Positions 15,239-17,191 of a stretch of 17,191 bases of DNA are shown here, in pieces. The stretch is from contig NZ_DATAGQ010000038.1 of assembly GCF_036263595.1 (NCBI RefSeq), forward strand, positions 1 through 17,191, given 5' to 3'. The notes under the pieces are model-generated. The model had not been told where the DNA came from and searched no databases. It saw only the letters and a program-made list of their open reading frames with translations. Position 1 is the first letter of the stretch; each line of letters starts with the position of its first letter. This stretch comes from Geminicoccus sp036263595. GTDB taxonomy: Bacteria; Pseudomonadota; Alphaproteobacteria; Geminicoccales; Geminicoccaceae. The position numbers and the translations under genes were made by a program.

Positions 15239-16240
15239 ATGGACCAGTTCGTCACCTACCTCTTCCTTGGCCAGCCCATCTGGATGTGGCTGACCTTCAT
15301 CTCGCTGGTCGTGGCCTTGCTGGCCTTCGACCTCGGCGTCCTGCATCGCGGCACCCGCGAGATCGGTGTGCGCGAAAGCCTGCTGCTGTCCTCGTTCTAC
15401 ATTGTGCTGGGCTTGGCCTTCGGCGGCTTTGTCTGGCTGCAGATGGGCAGCCAGGCCGGCGTCGAGTACCTGACGGGCTTCGTGATCGAGAAGAGTCTGG
15501 CGATGGACAACGTGTTCGTCATCGCCATGATCTTCGGCTACTTCGCCATCCCGCGAGCCTACCAGCATCGAGTCCTGTTCTGGGGCATTCTCGGCGTGAT
15601 CGTTCTGCGCGCGCTGATGATCGGGGTGGGCGCCACCCTGGTGGCTGAGTTCTCCTGGGTGCTCTATCTCTTCGCCGTCTTCCTGATCGCGACCGGCATC
15701 AAGATGCTTTGGATGGGCGACAAGGAGACCGATCTGGAGCAGAATCCAGTGCTGAAGTTCTTCAGGCGACGCTTCGCGATCACCGAGGAACTGCACGGCG
15801 AGCGGTTCTTCGTGCGCCAGCCGCGGACGCCCGGCGGCAAGCCAGTCCTGTTCATGACGCCGCTGTTCCTGGCCCTGGTCCTGATCGAGATCGCTGACGT
15901 GATCTTTGCGGTGGACTCGGTGCCGGCGATCTTCGCGATCACGACCGATCCCTATATCGTCTACACGTCCAATATCTTCGCCATCCTGGGTCTGCGTGCA
16001 GTCTACTTCGCGCTGGCGGCGGTGCTGCATCGCTTTTCCTACCTGAAGCAGGCCCTGGCGGTGCTGCTGGTGTTCATCGGCTCCAAGATCTTCGTGGCGG
16101 ACCTGTTCGGCTGGAGCAAGTTCCCGGCCGAGTGGTCGCTCGGGATCACCTTTGCCATCCTCGCGGCGGGTGTCGGGTATTCCTTATGGCGGACGCGCCC
16201 GTCACCGGATAGCGCCCTGGCCAGCCGCGGCAGCGCCTGA
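15239..16240 (+). CDS. TerC/Alx-family integral membrane protein (putative metal exporter)
   Basis: This 333-residue multi-pass inner-membrane protein has about eight or nine hydrophobic segments. TerC/Alx proteins (cation exporter superfamily) are linked to manganese export and metalation of secreted proteins, and some to tellurite resistance or alkaline stress. Family motifs are EKSLAMDNVFVIAMIFGYF (84-102, with Asp90-Asn91) and LIEIADVIFAVDSVPAIFAI (215-234, acidic Asp220 and Asp226 in the membrane). The polar stretch around 160-200 (DKETDLEQNP, HGERFFVRQP) is a cytoplasmic loop. ATG 15239 follows AGGGAG at good spacing. A longer frame from 15188 lacks family-like residues. It shares direction with the carbonic anhydrase 74 bp downstream. 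The leader has two hairpins, but I do not recognise the yybP-ykoY manganese riboswitch often found before such genes. Confidence 0.92.
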   Translation: MDQFVTYLFLGQPIWMWLTFISLVVALLAFDLGVLHRGTREIGVRESLLLSSFYIVLGLAFGGFVWLQMGSQAGVEYLTGFVIEKSLAMDNVFVIAMIFGYFAIPRAYQHRVLFWGILGVIVLRALMIGVGATLVAEFSWVLYLFAVFLIATGIKMLWMGDKETDLEQNPVLKFFRRRFAITEELHGERFFVRQPRTPGGKPVLFMTPLFLALVLIEIADVIFAVDSVPAIFAITTDPYIVYTSNIFAILGLRAVYFALAAVLHRFSYLKQALAVLLVFIGSKIFVADLFGWSKFPAEWSLGITFAILAAGVGYSLWRTRPSPDSALASRGSA

Positions 16241-16314
16241 TAGTCGCCACCATGGTCGAGCGGAGCCCGGCCCGGCTCCCTCGGCCCATCGTTGCCGGGT
16301 ACATCGAGATCGAC

Positions 16315-16923
16315 ATGGACCAACTCATCCAGGGTTACCGCAAGTTCCGCCAGAACGTCTGGCCCGACGAACGCGCGCGCTATCAGGCGCTCGCCAAGAT
16401 GGGACAGAGTCCCGACGCACTCGTGATATCCTGCTCCGATTCCCGCGTGGACCCGCAGAGCGTGTTCGGTGCGGTGCCGGGGCAGCTCTTCGTGGTGCGC
16501 AACGTGGCCGGCCTGGTACCACCCTACAGCCCCGATGGAAGACCCCGCGGCACGAGCGCGGCCCTGGAGTTCGGTGTCCGTGTTCTCAAGGTCCCCAAGG
16601 TGGTCGTTCTGGGTCACGCCCAGTGCGGTGGCGTGCGTGCGATGGTGGAAGGCGCACCGGCCGAGGCCCGCGATTTCGTCGAGCCGTGGATGAAGATCGC
16701 GCAGCCGGTCCTGGACCGTGGCAGGATGCAGCCGGGCTGTACGGACCCGCTCACGTACTATGAGATGGAGGTGCTGCGCCTGTCGCTCGCGCACCTGCGT
16801 ACCTTTCCCTGGATCGAGGATGCCGTGCAGGCAGGACGCCTGGAACTGTGCGGCTTCCGGTTCGACATCCATACCGGGATTCTGGAGCAGATGAAGGACG
16901 ACCGGCTTGTTCCCGTGGAGTAG
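16315..16923 (+). CDS. Beta-class carbonic anhydrase
   Basis: This 202-residue zinc enzyme interconverts CO2 and bicarbonate, supplying bicarbonate for carboxylases and helping pH balance. The zinc ligands and the Asp-Arg pair are all present: CSDSR (Cys40, Asp42, Arg44) and GHAQCGGV (His101, Cys104). FVVRNVAGLV (59-68) and ALEFGVRVLKVPKVVVLGH (83-101) are also typical. The C-terminal GFRFDIHTGILE (180-191) matches bacterial homologs. ATG 16315 is chosen because the family begins with MDQLIQGYRKF. An ATG at 16252 would add 21 residues not typical of the family, and neither start has a strong Shine-Dalgarno. It lies 74 bp after the terC-family gene with no clear terminator between, so they may share a transcript. 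Lack of a signal peptide indicates the cytoplasm. Confidence 0.94.
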   Translation: MDQLIQGYRKFRQNVWPDERARYQALAKMGQSPDALVISCSDSRVDPQSVFGAVPGQLFVVRNVAGLVPPYSPDGRPRGTSAALEFGVRVLKVPKVVVLGHAQCGGVRAMVEGAPAEARDFVEPWMKIAQPVLDRGRMQPGCTDPLTYYEMEVLRLSLAHLRTFPWIEDAVQAGRLELCGFRFDIHTGILEQMKDDRLVPVE

Positions 16924-16933
16924 CCAATCATCC

Positions 16934-16971
16934 ACCTGCACATGATCCGCGACGGCCGATCATGTGCAGGT
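16934..16971. terminator. Perfect 14-bp inverted repeat after carbonic anhydrase
   Basis: ACCTGCACATGATC and GATCATGTGCAGGT form a perfect stem around a 10-base GC-rich loop, beginning 10 bases after the carbonic anhydrase stop. The position suits a transcription terminator, but no T run follows on either strand. An attachment or insertion-related repeat is an alternative, given the mobile element about 120 bp further on. Confidence 0.5.
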
Positions 16972-17090
16972 CGCGAGCCTGAAGCGGACAGGCTCAGGGC
17001 CTGCGGTCGAATTCGGCGAGGGCAGGGCGCCGCGACTTAAGGCTTCAAGTAGGGCGGATGCTTCCGGCAGCTGATCCTCCCCCGCTTCGG
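16972..17090. other. Spacer with no recognised feature
   Basis: These 119 bases between the inverted repeat and the insertion-sequence end show no recognised gene, tRNA or promoter. A minus-strand frame is open here but looks like high-GC chance coding. Confidence 0.5.
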
Positions 17091-17191
17091 TGGACACTTC
17101 TGATACGCTCCAAGGGAGCGAGGAAGGTGATCTGATGGCGAAGACGAGGCGGGCGTTCACGCCCGGGTTCAAGCGGGGGCGGCAGGGCTGT
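17091..17191 (+). mobile_element. Left end of an IS3-family-like insertion sequence (truncated by window)
   Basis: TGGACACTTCTG beginning at 17091 has the TG-starting terminus usual for IS3-family inverted repeats. It lies 44 bases upstream of an orfA-like start, a normal distance. The right end and any target duplication are outside the window, so the boundary is inferred from position and the TG rule. Confidence 0.5.
17135..17191 (+). pseudogene. Start of IS3-family transposase OrfA, possibly frameshifted
   Basis: ATG 17135 follows AGGAAGG and encodes MAKTRRAFTPGFKR, the usual opening of IS3-family OrfA (consensus-like: basic residues then F-T/S-P-E-F-K-R-E-A), where the helix-turn-helix begins. 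After Arg14 the reading changes to GRQGC. Restoring a single A in the G run at about 17178-17179 would give R-E-A-A-G-L, which is what the family shows. This suggests a one-base deletion and a dead copy. Position 11 is Gly where Glu is normal. Only 19 codons are visible, so family and damage are both inferred. Confidence 0.55.

Noticed and set aside
16972..17090. tRNA remnant (GGTCGAATTC resembles a T-loop) as an integration site
   Set aside because: The match to GGTTCGAATCC is poor and no acceptor stem or anticodon arm can be drawn around it.

Overview
The window is a high-GC, densely packed chromosomal segment, most likely from an alphaproteobacterium (Rhodospirillales/Geminicoccales-like is a guess). 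The main support is the minus-strand order ahcY > tsaE > amgK-like > addB > addA > trxA. The AddA/AddB pair is of the type that replaces RecBCD in this class. I found no CRISPR array, tRNA, rRNA or phage module. One mobile element, apparently IS3-family, begins at the right edge.

Left block (1-2113, minus strand): a P1-family (DmpA/NylC-like) self-cleaving peptidase is followed by the N-terminal two thirds of a family 5 (oligopeptide-type) ABC substrate-binding protein. They are joined by an ATGA overlap and look like a peptide-capture and peptide-hydrolysis operon continuing off the left edge. A 147-bp divergent spacer with a perfect hairpin separates them from a plus-strand thiamine-diphosphate enzyme of the acetolactate synthase superfamily (2261-3928). 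That gene meets a minus-strand glutamine synthetase-like ligase (3938-5287) tail to tail, only 9 bp apart.

Central block (5401-14880, minus strand): S-adenosylhomocysteinase (ahcY), the tRNA t6A ATPase tsaE, an AmgK-like sugar kinase, the two-subunit helicase-nuclease AddB/AddA, and thioredoxin. The five genes from ahcY to addA overlap or nearly touch, which suggests one transcript with translational coupling. trxA may also have its own promoter. Two oddities stand out: tsaE has no usable ATG/GTG/TTG start and appears to begin at a CTG overlapping the ahcY stop, and the murU uridylyltransferase gene usually found between amgK and addB is missing.

Right block (15239-16923, plus strand): a TerC/Alx-family membrane protein with a structured leader, then a beta-class carbonic anhydrase, followed by a perfect 14-bp inverted repeat. 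From about 17091 an IS3-like left end begins, with the start of an orfA that seems to carry a one-base deletion.

Most of the window is ordinary housekeeping and metabolism. I see no convincing novel multi-gene system. The points most worth checking are non-canonical starts, structured leaders and the missing murU.
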